Shown here piece after piece: positions 43,233-51,529 of a stretch of DNA of 64,000 nt (the stretch's first letter is position 1; each line of letters starts with the position of its first letter). Source of the stretch: Candidatus Peregrinibacteria bacterium CG10_big_fil_rev_8_21_14_0_10_36_19 (GTDB lineage Bacteria; Patescibacteriota; Gracilibacteria; UBA1369; LOWO2-01-FULL-3). Location of the stretch: assembly GCA_002772535.1 (NCBI GenBank), contig PFDP01000014.1, positions 101,402 to 165,401 on the forward strand. Reading direction: 5' to 3'. Made by a program: the position numbers and the translations under genes. Below the pieces are notes generated by a model. The model was not told the DNA's origin. It saw only the letters and a list, made by a program, of their open reading frames with translations, and ran no database searches.

Positions 43233-44717
43233 ATGAAAAAATCACACTTAATTATTGGCGGACTAGTAATCGCCACAGCTGCAATAGCACTAACATTAAA
43301 CAATAGCGATCTTTTTCAAGGTAGGCTGTCGCGCAATTTAACAGCTCCAAACTCGAAAATCGATTTAGAAAAACCACAATACGACAAAAAAACAGACCCA
43401 GCTCAAAACCCAATTTCTAGAATCTACAATGTTCTAAACCCGCAAGAAAAAAGACCAACTATCCAAGTACAAGGTGGATCAGACGGAAAAGCCATAGACC
43501 CATGTGAGGAACAATTTGGTGGGAAGTGGGAAACTGTTCTTGAAGGAAAATATGTTGCCAAATACGAAGAAAATCCATCGACAGAAACTGCAAAATTGGA
43601 AGACATCAGCGCAAAAAACATACTAAATCTTAACGAAGAACTTATAAACAAGAAGTATAAAAAATTCTGTTACACACAAGAAGACGTTACAGACACACCA
43701 ACGCTACAAGCAACAAGACTTTGTGATGACCTTGTAACAGGAGGATGGGGCCTTATAATTAATAATCCATCAAAAGCTAATCTATCCTGTATAGTTAAAG
43801 AGAAACTTCCAAAAGGCCCAACATTAAAGGACAGCGAAACTTATAAAGAAGACATAATAGTATTTGCATCACAAGGAAAATACATTCAAGAAAATGGAAT
43901 AGTTAGTCCATATCCAGGAATAAGAAATTACAGAGGATTTACATTTAAAAACATCAATCTTGAAACTACATTTGCAAGTGCACACAATTTTTTTAACATT
44001 CCAGAAGCTGCAAAAGACAACTCCTACCTAAACAAAACTATAAAAGTAAAACTTTCAGCACAAATAAACGATTACAAACCAGCTGCGCCAAAACCAGATT
44101 GCTACAGCAATCCATACAAAGTACAGCCAAGAAACATGACAACAAGTTACCCATCATGTGACGAAACGCCAAAACCATACACAAGCTCTACCTCAATAAC
44201 AGACTACCCAAATCTAATAACACGTGGCGAATTAGCAAACCTCATTGTAAATGAATACAAAAAAGACGGAATAGACACAACGTCCACAGACACTTGCGCA
44301 CCAGACACAAAAGGACACAAATATGGAAAATCTATGTGCTTCCTTTACAAACTAGCAGGAGAAAGCGAATCGCCAATTGAAATGTGGAGTGATGGGCTAA
44401 GACCAGATAATTTTATTCAAAGAGATCATGCAACAAGATTTATAACAGAAAGCTTTCCAACATTAAAATACCCAGACAAAAACCCTAAATACAATTTTTG
44501 GAAGAGTCCTTACAATGACCTTCAACACCCTGTTACAACAAAATATATATACGAACTATGGACAGAAATAGACGAAAAAATATCCTCCTTTTATTGGAGA
44601 ATACTATCTATGTACTATTCAGATGTAATAGATAAAAACAACGGATGGTTTTACCCAGAATCCTTCCTCACTAAAACAGATGCTCAATCATGGGTACAAA
44701 AAGCCGGAAAACTATAA
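43233..44717 (+). CDS. Secreted or anchored surface protein with SLH-like C-terminal repeats
   Basis: 494 residues. An N-terminal signal or anchor (KKSHLIIGGLVIATAAIALTL) precedes a Pro/Asn/Gln-rich linker to about 75. The middle (80-300) is not recognised; its Cys residues fall in pairs (for example CEEQ, YTQ-side FCYTQ, RLCDDL, LSCIV), which suggests disulphides and an extracytoplasmic location. The last 170 residues have S-layer-homology-type motifs: LITRGELANLIVNEY, FIQRDHATRFITESF and YPESFLTKTDAQSWV, each with the arginine/lysine-aligned 'TRxExA' pattern of SLH domains. It has its own strong promoter and terminator, so it is a monocistronic, likely highly expressed envelope protein. The SLH call is moderate. 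Confidence 0.72.
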   Translation: MKKSHLIIGGLVIATAAIALTLNNSDLFQGRLSRNLTAPNSKIDLEKPQYDKKTDPAQNPISRIYNVLNPQEKRPTIQVQGGSDGKAIDPCEEQFGGKWETVLEGKYVAKYEENPSTETAKLEDISAKNILNLNEELINKKYKKFCYTQEDVTDTPTLQATRLCDDLVTGGWGLIINNPSKANLSCIVKEKLPKGPTLKDSETYKEDIIVFASQGKYIQENGIVSPYPGIRNYRGFTFKNINLETTFASAHNFFNIPEAAKDNSYLNKTIKVKLSAQINDYKPAAPKPDCYSNPYKVQPRNMTTSYPSCDETPKPYTSSTSITDYPNLITRGELANLIVNEYKKDGIDTTSTDTCAPDTKGHKYGKSMCFLYKLAGESESPIEMWSDGLRPDNFIQRDHATRFITESFPTLKYPDKNPKYNFWKSPYNDLQHPVTTKYIYELWTEIDEKISSFYWRILSMYYSDVIDKNNGWFYPESFLTKTDAQSWVQKAGKL

Positions 44718-44730
44718 ACAATCAACAAAA

Positions 44731-44758
44731 AGCCCCCGCTTTCTGCGGGGGCTTTTTT
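44731..44758. terminator. Bidirectional intrinsic terminator
   Basis: AGCCCCCGC-tttct-GCGGGGGCT: 9-bp GC-rich stem, 5-nt loop, then TTTTT on the + strand. On the - strand the stem is followed by TTTTTGTTG. It separates the surface protein gene from the convergent purB operon. Confidence 0.95.
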
Positions 44759-44770
44759 AAATCCTTAATT

Positions 44771-46198
44771 TCACCCACACCCCTGACATCCTCCACAACC
44801 ACTAGGTCCACAACCTCCACCGGAAATATCTAATTCATATTCATCAACAAGCTTCTCAGCAACACCAATGTATTTATCTGGCGTAAGAGCTAAAAGTCGT
44901 TTTTTATCAGCAGCAGGTATCTTTAAACCGTCTACAAGCTTATGTATAGCAGCCTTTGTAATACCAGATTTACCACGAGTTAATTCCTTCAAAGCTTCAT
45001 AAGCTCCTTCGATTTTATATCTCCTCATAACCACCTGTATAGGCTCAGCCAAAACTTCCCACCTATCTTTTAAATCATCCAAAATCACCTTTTTATTAAC
45101 TTCACACTTGGAAAGACCTTTAATTGTACTTTTATAAGCCAACAAGGCATAACTCAATGCAGAGCCAATATTTCTACAAACGGTTGAATCTGTTAAATCT
45201 CTCTGCATTCTAGAAACCGGCAATTTTGCCGACAAATGTTCAAGCATAGCATTAGCCAACCCCAAATTACCTTCGCTATTTTCAAAATCAATAGGGTTAA
45301 CTTTATGAGGCATAGTAGAAGAACCCACTTCACCTTTCACAACCCTTTGACCAAAATAACCCATAGAAATATATGTCCACATATCTCTATCAAAATCCAA
45401 AACTATTGTATTAAAGCGCTTTATTGAATCAAATAAACGAGCAAAAATATCATGAGGTTCAATTTGAGTAGTGTATTTATTAAACTCAAGACCCAAACTT
45501 TCCACAAATGCTTGAGACCCCTTCACCCAATCAACCTTAGGATAAGCCTCTATGTGAGCATTGTAATTACCAACAGCACCATTGATTTTCCCAGGCATCA
45601 TTATAGAATTCATAATCGAAAATTCTTTTTCCAAACGAGCAACTACGTTTATAAGCTCCTTACCTAAAGTAGTTGGAGTAGCCGTTTGCCCATGTGTTCT
45701 CGAAAGCATAGCTACCTTCTTATTCGCAACGGCCAATTCATACATTTCCTGAATCAAACCACTCGCAGAAGGAGCAAGTTCGCGTTGAACAAAATCCCTC
45801 ACCATACAAGCATAAGAAAGATTATTTATATCTTCAGAAGTACAAGCAAAATGTACAAATTCCAAATAAGGATCCAGTGGCCCATCCTTTAATTGCTCCT
45901 TAATAAAATATTCAATTGCTTTAACGTCGTGATTAGTAGTTTTTTCAATATCTTTAACACGTTTTGCGTTCAGTAAATCAAATTGCTCATAAATACTGCG
46001 TAAAATTCTTAACTCAGTAGATTTAAGCTCCTTCGTACCATCTAACTTCAAGTCATTAAAAAGGAAAATCAACCACTCAATTTCAACCAAACAACGATAC
46101 CTCATAAGCGCAGCTTCAGAAAAATAATGAGAAGCAGATTCAAGCTTATCTCTATATCTTCCATCCAAAGGAGAAATTGCAAGTAGATTATGTTCCAT
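44771..46198 (-). CDS. purB: Adenylosuccinate lyase with Cys-rich C-terminal tail
   Basis: PurB cleaves SAICAR and adenylosuccinate. The 475-residue protein begins LLAISPLDGRYRDKL and contains VHFACTSEDINN, LSRTHGQTATPTTLGKEL and the signature loop GSSTMPHKVNPIDFENSEGNL, plus RDLTDSTVCRN. It resembles the E. coli-type PurB. After the normal C-terminus there is an extra GGGCGPSGCGGCQGCG with four Cys (463, 468, 471, 474). It is the third gene of purC-purE-purB (9 bp after purE, all on the - strand). Confidence 0.96.
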   Translation of the reverse strand: MEHNLLAISPLDGRYRDKLESASHYFSEAALMRYRCLVEIEWLIFLFNDLKLDGTKELKSTELRILRSIYEQFDLLNAKRVKDIEKTTNHDVKAIEYFIKEQLKDGPLDPYLEFVHFACTSEDINNLSYACMVRDFVQRELAPSASGLIQEMYELAVANKKVAMLSRTHGQTATPTTLGKELINVVARLEKEFSIMNSIMMPGKINGAVGNYNAHIEAYPKVDWVKGSQAFVESLGLEFNKYTTQIEPHDIFARLFDSIKRFNTIVLDFDRDMWTYISMGYFGQRVVKGEVGSSTMPHKVNPIDFENSEGNLGLANAMLEHLSAKLPVSRMQRDLTDSTVCRNIGSALSYALLAYKSTIKGLSKCEVNKKVILDDLKDRWEVLAEPIQVVMRRYKIEGAYEALKELTRGKSGITKAAIHKLVDGLKIPAADKKRLLALTPDKYIGVAEKLVDEYELDISGGGCGPSGCGGCQGCG

Positions 46199-46206
46199 AT
46201 TATTTT

Positions 46207-46656
46207 TTAGTTAAAACTGTCTTTAATTGCAGCCATTCTAGATACAACCTTATCACGCAAAGCAGCATCCTTTAAAGCAAAAATCTTTACAACAGACCAA
46301 ACCAAATTATTTGGATCAATTACTGTCATCACAGGAGTATCACTCGGCATCATTAAAGAACTATTCAAATTCACCATCATATCAGCCTTATCCTGAAATG
46401 GAGGACAAGCAAACACAGGGTGATAACTATTAGCAGCAAGTACCCCAGAAAGAGCATTACTTCTACCAGCAATACCAATCATCACAATATCATCTTCTTT
46501 ATTGTACCCCTCAACTAAATTAACCACCTTCAGAGGAACCTTATGAGCAGATGCAACATGTACATCACTCTCAATTCCCCACTCAGATAGACCACCAACA
46601 AGTTTATCAGTGTGATCCATATCAACTTTCGAACCTAAAAAGAATACAGCCTTCAT
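46207..46656 (-). CDS. purE: Class II PurE, aminoimidazole ribotide carboxylase
   Basis: 149 residues from the ATG at 46656 (MKAVFFLGSKVDMDH), chosen because it is the conserved family start, 1 nt after the purC stop; the frame open to 46728 runs through purC. VASAHKVPLKVV and MIGIAGRSNALSGVLAANS (AGRSN) are the marks of class II PurE, which carboxylates AIR with CO2 directly. Class I enzymes carry SAHRTP and AGGAAHLPG and need PurK. No purK is seen here. Length is normal for a single-domain PurE. Confidence 0.92.
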   Translation of the reverse strand: MKAVFFLGSKVDMDHTDKLVGGLSEWGIESDVHVASAHKVPLKVVNLVEGYNKEDDIVMIGIAGRSNALSGVLAANSYHPVFACPPFQDKADMMVNLNSSLMMPSDTPVMTVIDPNNLVWSVVKIFALKDAALRDKVVSRMAAIKDSFN

Positions 46657-46657
46657 A

Positions 46658-47623
46658 TTATAAATAGTTAGATAAATTATTTTGTAAACGAGACTTAACA
46701 TCCCCAACTTCAGCAACAAACTCTTCACCAGTAATCAACTCATAAGCTTCTATGTATCTTCGTGCAGTTTCAACCTTAACATCATCAGGAATTGCAGGAA
46801 TTTCGCCCTCACCTCTAAACCCATGATCAGCTAACCATTCTCTCAAATACTCTTTATCGATCTTTTTTTGCTCTTCACCAGAGCTAAGCCTACTCTCATA
46901 TTCATCAGCAAACCAGAAACGAGAAGAGTCTGGAGTGTGAATTTCATCAATCAAAACAATATTTCCATCAGAATCTTTACCAAATTCATATTTAGTATCA
47001 ACCAAAATAATTCCTTGTTTAGCAGCAATCTCAACACCTCTGGCATATAATTTCATAGCTGCATCAGCCATATAATCAAACTCTTCGGCTGTAATAACGC
47101 CACGATCTAAAATTTCCTGACGAGAAACAGATTCATCATGCTCACCTTTTTCAGCTTTAGTAGAAGGGGTTAAAATTGGAGATTCAAGTTTTTGGTTTTT
47201 CTTCAGACCATCTGGAAGCTCATTTCCACAAAAATTTCTTACACCTTTTTCGTAATGCGTCCAAATGCTCGTACTAGTAACACCAGTAATATAACCACGC
47301 ACAACCATTTCCACAGGCATCGCAACACACTCCTTAGCGACAACAACATTAGGATCTGGAAACTCTATAACATGATTCCCAATAATATCTTCAGTTTTTT
47401 CAAACCAAAACTTAGCCATTTGATTAAGTACCTGTCCCTTAAAAGGAATCAATGTAATAACCTTATCGAATGCAGAAAGCCTATCCGTAACTACAATAAT
47501 GCGCTTTCCGTCTTTAGTATAATTATCTCGAACTTTACCCTCATACCTCTCACCAAGGTTTGTGAAAGCAGTCCCAGTTAAACAATTCGGTATCTGGGCA
47601 AGCAATTGATCGTTCGTCAGCAT
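46658..47623 (-). CDS. purC: SAICAR synthase (eukaryote/yeast-like long type)
   Basis: PurC ligates aspartate to CAIR. 321 residues; YEGKVRDNYTKDGKRIIVVTDRLSAFD, MPVEMVVRGYITGVTSTSIW and the substrate loops PILTPSTKAEKGEHDE and DTKYEFGKD...IDEIHTPDSSRFW are clear. The roughly 320-residue architecture with a C-terminal helical extension fits the ADE1-type branch rather than the short E. coli type. First gene of the purCEB operon, 74 bp divergent from purA. Confidence 0.95.
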   Translation of the reverse strand: MLTNDQLLAQIPNCLTGTAFTNLGERYEGKVRDNYTKDGKRIIVVTDRLSAFDKVITLIPFKGQVLNQMAKFWFEKTEDIIGNHVIEFPDPNVVVAKECVAMPVEMVVRGYITGVTSTSIWTHYEKGVRNFCGNELPDGLKKNQKLESPILTPSTKAEKGEHDESVSRQEILDRGVITAEEFDYMADAAMKLYARGVEIAAKQGIILVDTKYEFGKDSDGNIVLIDEIHTPDSSRFWFADEYESRLSSGEEQKKIDKEYLREWLADHGFRGEGEIPAIPDDVKVETARRYIEAYELITGEEFVAEVGDVKSRLQNNLSNYL

Positions 47624-47644
47624 AAAATATTAAGTTAAGGTAAC

Positions 47645-47673
47645 TTGATAATAAAAAAAATATATAATATATT
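47645..47673 (+). promoter_or_regulatory. Putative purA promoter
   Basis: TTGATA (47645-47650), 17-nt AT-rich spacer, TATATT (47668-47673), 24 nt to the purA ATG. A PurR-like palindrome is not seen. Lies in the purC-purA divergent gap. Confidence 0.6.
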
Positions 47674-47697
47674 GCAAGCACAAATAACCTTTTAAAT

Positions 47698-48984
47698 ATG
47701 TCCAATTCAAAAGTTGCTGTGATACTAGGCGCACAATGGGGTGATGAAGGTAAGGGAAAACTAATAGATATTCTCTCAGAAAAATACAAAATAGTAGCAA
47801 GAGCAACAGGCGGAGCCAATGCTGGACATACAATTTATTTAAAAGACCAAAACGGAGAAAGAAAAAAATATGTTTTCCATTTAGTACCATCTGGAATGCT
47901 AAATGAAAATTGCGTATGTTTACTTGGAAACGGAGTAGCACTACACATTCCAACATTTTTCCAAGAATTAAAACTTTTAAGAGAAAATGGCATCAAAACA
48001 GAAGGACGCGTACTAATTTCAGACCGCATCCACCTTCTCTTCGAATATCACAAAATCGTAGATGGTATTCAGGAAGACATGAAAGGTGACAAAAAAGTGG
48101 GAACAACAAAGCGCGGAATCGGCCCATGCTACACAGATAAAGTTAGAAGAAATGGTATTAGAATGTGTGACCTGCTTGAATTTGAAACTTTCAAAGACAC
48201 CTATCACGAAAATCTTAAAATGCTCAAAAGCCTATATGGAGATTTTGAATATGACACAGAAAAAGAACTCGCAGAACTAGAGTCATTACTGCCAGAAATT
48301 AAAAAGATGGTTGTTGATGGAGCGTACTATTTAAATGATGCACTAGAAAATGGAGACAACATTTTAGTAGAAGGTGCTAATGGAGCATTACTAGATATTG
48401 ACCACGGAACCTACCCATACGTAACATCATCAAGCCCAACAATTGGAGGAATATGTACAGGAATTGGACTTGGAGCAAACAAGCTAACTCAAGTTATTGG
48501 TATTATGAAAGCATATTGCACACGCGTAGGTTCAGGACCATTTCCAACAGAACTTACAAACGAGCTTGGTGATCAAATAAGAGAACAAGGTGGTGAATAC
48601 GGTTCAACAACAGGAAGACCACGCCGCTGTGGATGGTACGATGCCGTGGCAGGAGCCTACAGCGTAATGATCAACGGACTAACAGAGCTAAACCTTACAA
48701 AACTAGATGTACTTACAGGAGTAGAAAATCTAAAAATCGCAACAGCATACAAATTAAATGGAGAAAAACTTAGAGGATTTCCAGCAAATACAAAACTACT
48801 AGATAAAATAGAAGTAGAATACATAGAATTACCAGGTTGGACAGAAGACATAAGCAAAGCAAAAACATTCGAAGATCTTCCGGAAAACGCAAAAAAATAC
48901 ATTGAAACAATTGAAAAGCTTTCAAACTGTAAGGTTACCTCAATTGGAATTGGGCCAGCACGAGATGAAATGATTTTTAGATAA
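47698..48984 (+). CDS. purA: Adenylosuccinate synthetase
   Basis: PurA ligates aspartate to IMP with GTP. The 428-residue protein has the N-terminal LGAQWGDEGKGKLIDIL P-loop, GGANAGHTI, TTKRGIGPCYTDK, EGANGALLDIDHGTYPYVTSS, GSGPFPTEL and TTGRPRRCGWYD. Length is typical. Divergent from purCEB: together they cover the SAICAR and adenylosuccinate steps of purine synthesis. Confidence 0.97.
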   Translation: MSNSKVAVILGAQWGDEGKGKLIDILSEKYKIVARATGGANAGHTIYLKDQNGERKKYVFHLVPSGMLNENCVCLLGNGVALHIPTFFQELKLLRENGIKTEGRVLISDRIHLLFEYHKIVDGIQEDMKGDKKVGTTKRGIGPCYTDKVRRNGIRMCDLLEFETFKDTYHENLKMLKSLYGDFEYDTEKELAELESLLPEIKKMVVDGAYYLNDALENGDNILVEGANGALLDIDHGTYPYVTSSSPTIGGICTGIGLGANKLTQVIGIMKAYCTRVGSGPFPTELTNELGDQIREQGGEYGSTTGRPRRCGWYDAVAGAYSVMINGLTELNLTKLDVLTGVENLKIATAYKLNGEKLRGFPANTKLLDKIEVEYIELPGWTEDISKAKTFEDLPENAKKYIETIEKLSNCKVTSIGIGPARDEMIFR

Positions 48985-49061
48985 AAAGACAAGCAAGCCA
49001 AAATTTGCCCAAAACTGCAAATTAAATTACAATAATCCTATTATTAATAACCCTCATTAAT

Positions 49062-49304
49062 ATGAAAGATGGATCATCATGTTCTTCATGCATGTGCATG
49101 TGCCCAGTTACATGGGTATCTCAAGTCCTATTAGTAGTTGGAGGCCTAAACTGGGCCCTAGTTGGATTTTGGGATTTTAACCTTGTTACATACCTAGTAG
49201 ACAGCTGGCCAATGGTAGAACAAGGAGTTTACGGACTAGTAGGACTATCTGCCCTATGGACAATCTGGAAACTAGTCAAATCTTGCTGTAACTGCTCTAA
49301 ATAA
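49062..49304 (+). CDS. DUF378-family membrane protein, Cys-rich ends
   Basis: 80 residues with two transmembrane segments: QVLLVVGGLNWALVGFWDF and GVYGLVGLSALWTIWKL, the DUF378 signature. Both ends are Cys-rich: C7, C10, C12, C14 (CSSCMCMC) and C75, C76, C78 (CCNC), making a possible metal or redox site at the membrane face. Function of the family is unknown. The gene ends inside its own terminator hairpin. Confidence 0.85.
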   Translation: MKDGSSCSSCMCMCPVTWVSQVLLVVGGLNWALVGFWDFNLVTYLVDSWPMVEQGVYGLVGLSALWTIWKLVKSCCNCSK

Positions 49305-49316
49305 TTAGAGCTTTTT
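49294..49316 (+). terminator. Intrinsic terminator of the DUF378 gene
   Basis: GCTCTAA-ataa-TTAGAGC followed by TTTTT. The stem includes the last sense codons and stop codon of the gene. Confidence 0.85.
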
Positions 49317-49318
49317 AT

Positions 49319-49351
49319 AAAAAGAGTAGTTCTAAATAAACTGCTCTTTTT
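49319..49351. terminator. Second, bidirectional terminator
   Basis: AAAAAGAGtAGTT-ctaaata-AACTgCTCTTTTT (one wobble) with A-run on one side and T-run on the other, so it can stop transcription from both the DUF378 gene and the convergent small gene ending at 49350. Confidence 0.8.
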
Positions 49352-49544
49352 ATTTATCGGAAGATTCATAACCATAATAAACAGCCTGACCAATTCTAAA
49401 ACCAATAACCTCCCTTTGCTTACAGAAATTATAAACATCCTCACTCCTACCTAGAAAAACTTTACCGATCGCCGCAGCAACTTCCTGAGCAGTAACTTCA
49501 ATCACATCACCTAAATTTTCAACATAACCACCTTCAACTCCCAT
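49350..49544 (-). CDS. Small hypothetical protein, 64 aa
   Basis: 64 residues, MGVEGGYVENL onward, acidic with an amphipathic middle (VAAAIGKVFLGRSEDVYNF). No family recognised. Supported by position: 43 bp after cdd on the same strand, ending in a terminator; composition is protein-like. Not certain. Confidence 0.5.
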   Translation of the reverse strand: MGVEGGYVENLGDVIEVTAQEVAAAIGKVFLGRSEDVYNFCKQREVIGFRIGQAVYYGYESSDK

Positions 49545-49587
49545 AAAATAGTTGATTAATAAATAAGATAAAATATTACCAAAAAAA

Positions 49588-50070
49588 CTATTTTTTCAAA
49601 AGATCTTTTGGAAAAAAAGCAAATGGCAACAAGTCATTCAGAGTAGCAATAATAACCCTCCCCTTTACAGAAGCCATCACAACCTCCACCCCATCAGCTC
49701 CACAAGAAAGCTCTAACAACTTCTGCCTACAAGCACCACAGGGAGCTGTTGGCTCACAAACACTTTCATCTGCAGGTGCACCAACAATCGTAACTCTTTT
49801 TAAACCAGACAGGCGAGAGGCAGAATCAACACGCCCCCTAGCCGATTCTTCAGCATGCACACCATCATAAGAAATAGTTTCAGAATTCCAACCAGTAAAA
49901 ACTCTCCCATTTCCCATTCTCAAAGAAGCACCAACCATAAAAAAATTAGAATACGGAGCATAAGCCTCATTACGAGCAGATAATGCAGCCTCATAATCAA
50001 CACTCCTTTCACCATCTAAATCGTCAACCCATCCCTGCACATAGCTAAACATTTTAAAACCAGCTTCCAT
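49588..50070 (-). CDS. cdd: Cytidine deaminase
   Basis: Converts (deoxy)cytidine to uridine. 160 residues; substrate-site YAPYSNFFMVGASL, zinc motif HAEESA with Glu, and PCGACRQKLLEL providing two zinc Cys. About 25 residues longer at the N-terminus than the 136-residue form; a start at Met7 (FSYVQGW) is possible. Followed by a small gene 43 bp downstream. Confidence 0.93.
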   Translation of the reverse strand: MEAGFKMFSYVQGWVDDLDGERSVDYEAALSARNEAYAPYSNFFMVGASLRMGNGRVFTGWNSETISYDGVHAEESARGRVDSASRLSGLKRVTIVGAPADESVCEPTAPCGACRQKLLELSCGADGVEVVMASVKGRVIIATLNDLLPFAFFPKDLLKK

Positions 50071-50121
50071 ATAAAATAGTAAAAAATTAAGAAAAAATTC
50101 TACAACAAAAACACCAACATG

Positions 50122-50148
50122 TAAAGAAAAAGACCCCTTTAAGGAGCC
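50122..50148 (-). terminator. Intrinsic terminator of tRNA-Val
   Basis: Reading the - strand: GGCTCCT-taa-AGGGGTC (7 bp with one G-U wobble) followed by TTTTTCTTT. It lies 16 nt after the tRNA 3' end. Confidence 0.75.
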
Positions 50149-50163
50149 TACAATGTTTCTAAA

Positions 50164-50240
50164 TGGTGGGCGCTGAGGGATTCGAACCCCCGACCCTCTG
50201 GGTGTAAACCAGATGCTCTAGCCAACTGAGCTAAGCGCCC
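50164..50240 (-). tRNA. tRNA-Val (anticodon TAC)
   Basis: On the - strand: acceptor stem GGGCGCT / AGCGCCC with discriminator A and encoded CCA, D-arm TAGCTCAGTTGGCTAGAG, anticodon stem TCTGG/CCAGA with loop TTTACAC (anticodon TAC), T-arm GGGGGTTCGAATCCCTC. Reads GUA and, with modification, other Val codons. Confidence 0.98.
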
Positions 50241-50283
50241 GCATGTAAATGCCAATCATTTTTATCATAATTAAAAAAAACTT

Positions 50284-50991
50284 TCAACCTAAAAGAAAAC
50301 CATTTTTTGAAAGCCACCCCTCAGCCTCTTTGTAGTTCGGCATAGCTGCCTCAACATGCTGCCAAAATCGCTTAGAATGATTCATTTCTTTCAAGTGCGC
50401 CAATTCGTGAACACAAACATAACGAAACACTTCTCGGGGAGCAAACAATAACTTGTAAGCAAAGTTTAAATTTCTCTTAGAACTACAACTCCCAAAACGA
50501 GAGTCCATCCTCTTAAACCGACAAGCATAGTAAACCTCTTGAAAATAAAGCTGATTCAATTCATCAACAACTTCATGCAAATAAGATGTTTGATCATCCA
50601 TTACAACTTTTTGTGCCAAGAATTTAATTCTATCAGCATCAAAGTGAGGAACAATTACCTTTATAACATCGCAATCCAAATAAGCTCTTGAATTTGCACG
50701 TCCGGAATCAATTTCAACCTCCAATTTGTATATTTTATTATGAGTAGCAATCACACCACCATCTTTATAAACAGGTTCAATAAAATCCCCACCGACACTT
50801 GCCAATTTTTTCTCAGCCCATTTTAAAAACTTTTCAACCATTTCATCACGAGTTTTTCCAACAGCAAATCTACTCAATTTTAAAATAACCTTCTTCTTAC
50901 GAATTCTTACAGAACAATTACCAGAAAAAACCTGTTCATACTCCACATCATAGCTACGATCACCAATTCTAATTTCTGCGGGATAATCCAT
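50284..50991 (-). CDS. YgjP/M48-like zinc metallopeptidase (DUF45/WLM)
   Basis: 235 residues. The zinc motif VHELAHLKEMNHSKRFWQHV (HExxH plus later His) and the preceding SRFGSCSSKRNLNF are typical of the YgjP family of predicted metallopeptidases. The N-terminal half (IRIGDRSYDV...) is a strand-rich domain of the family. Function in most bacteria is unknown; a type I restriction-associated role has been noted for relatives but no such genes are near. No signal peptide, so cytoplasmic. Confidence 0.88.
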   Translation of the reverse strand: MDYPAEIRIGDRSYDVEYEQVFSGNCSVRIRKKKVILKLSRFAVGKTRDEMVEKFLKWAEKKLASVGGDFIEPVYKDGGVIATHNKIYKLEVEIDSGRANSRAYLDCDVIKVIVPHFDADRIKFLAQKVVMDDQTSYLHEVVDELNQLYFQEVYYACRFKRMDSRFGSCSSKRNLNFAYKLLFAPREVFRYVCVHELAHLKEMNHSKRFWQHVEAAMPNYKEAEGWLSKNGFLLG

Positions 50992-51023
50992 AAAAACTCA
51001 AAGCAAGATGCTAAATTAGGACA

Positions 51024-51494
51024 CTAATTAACAAAAAAATCTTTTTTTCTAACTAAGTAGATTATCACAATGATACCAATTAAAAGAGCACCTCCTGATG
51101 AAAACATCAAAGAAGCCGTTATTAATTCGGGGGTCATAAGAGAATACATTTCTGGCGTTAATGTTTCTTTATAAAAACTATCATACATCATTTTGTTTCC
51201 AAGAAGCGAAACCATATTGACTACAATGAGAAGCATTGAAACAATGTACCAACCAATCGCCATTTTTCTCGCCCACATCATTCTTTTTAAAATACCATAA
51301 AAAATTGTTGACAATATGACAAATATAACCAAATTCACAACAACAGCTCCTACACCACTAAGTAGTAATGGGCCCAATTGTGACAAAGGTGATTTGAAGA
51401 CGGAGAACAGGGTCATCACAGCAGGTAAACCAACAAGTATTAGGATTAATATCATACCAACCGGAAACCCGTTCTTAATTTGTTTATTTTCCAT
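51024..51494 (-). CDS. Four-helix membrane protein, unknown
   Basis: 156 residues with four strong transmembrane segments (about 13-31, 43-70, 81-101, 129-149), basic residues on the inside (RMMWARK, YLVRKK). No family recognised. It is followed by 32 bp and the YgjP-like gene, and preceded by another membrane gene on the same strand. Confidence 0.55.
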   Translation of the reverse strand: MENKQIKNGFPVGMILILILVGLPAVMTLFSVFKSPLSQLGPLLLSGVGAVVVNLVIFVILSTIFYGILKRMMWARKMAIGWYIVSMLLIVVNMVSLLGNKMMYDSFYKETLTPEMYSLMTPELITASLMFSSGGALLIGIIVIIYLVRKKDFFVN

Positions 51495-51529
51495 AATTTT
51501 AGATTATATTAATTACATAGATAAGTTAA

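Noticed and set aside
46657..46728. Longer purE start
   Set aside because: The additional 24 residues would be read within purC out of frame and precede the conserved family start MKAVFFLGS.
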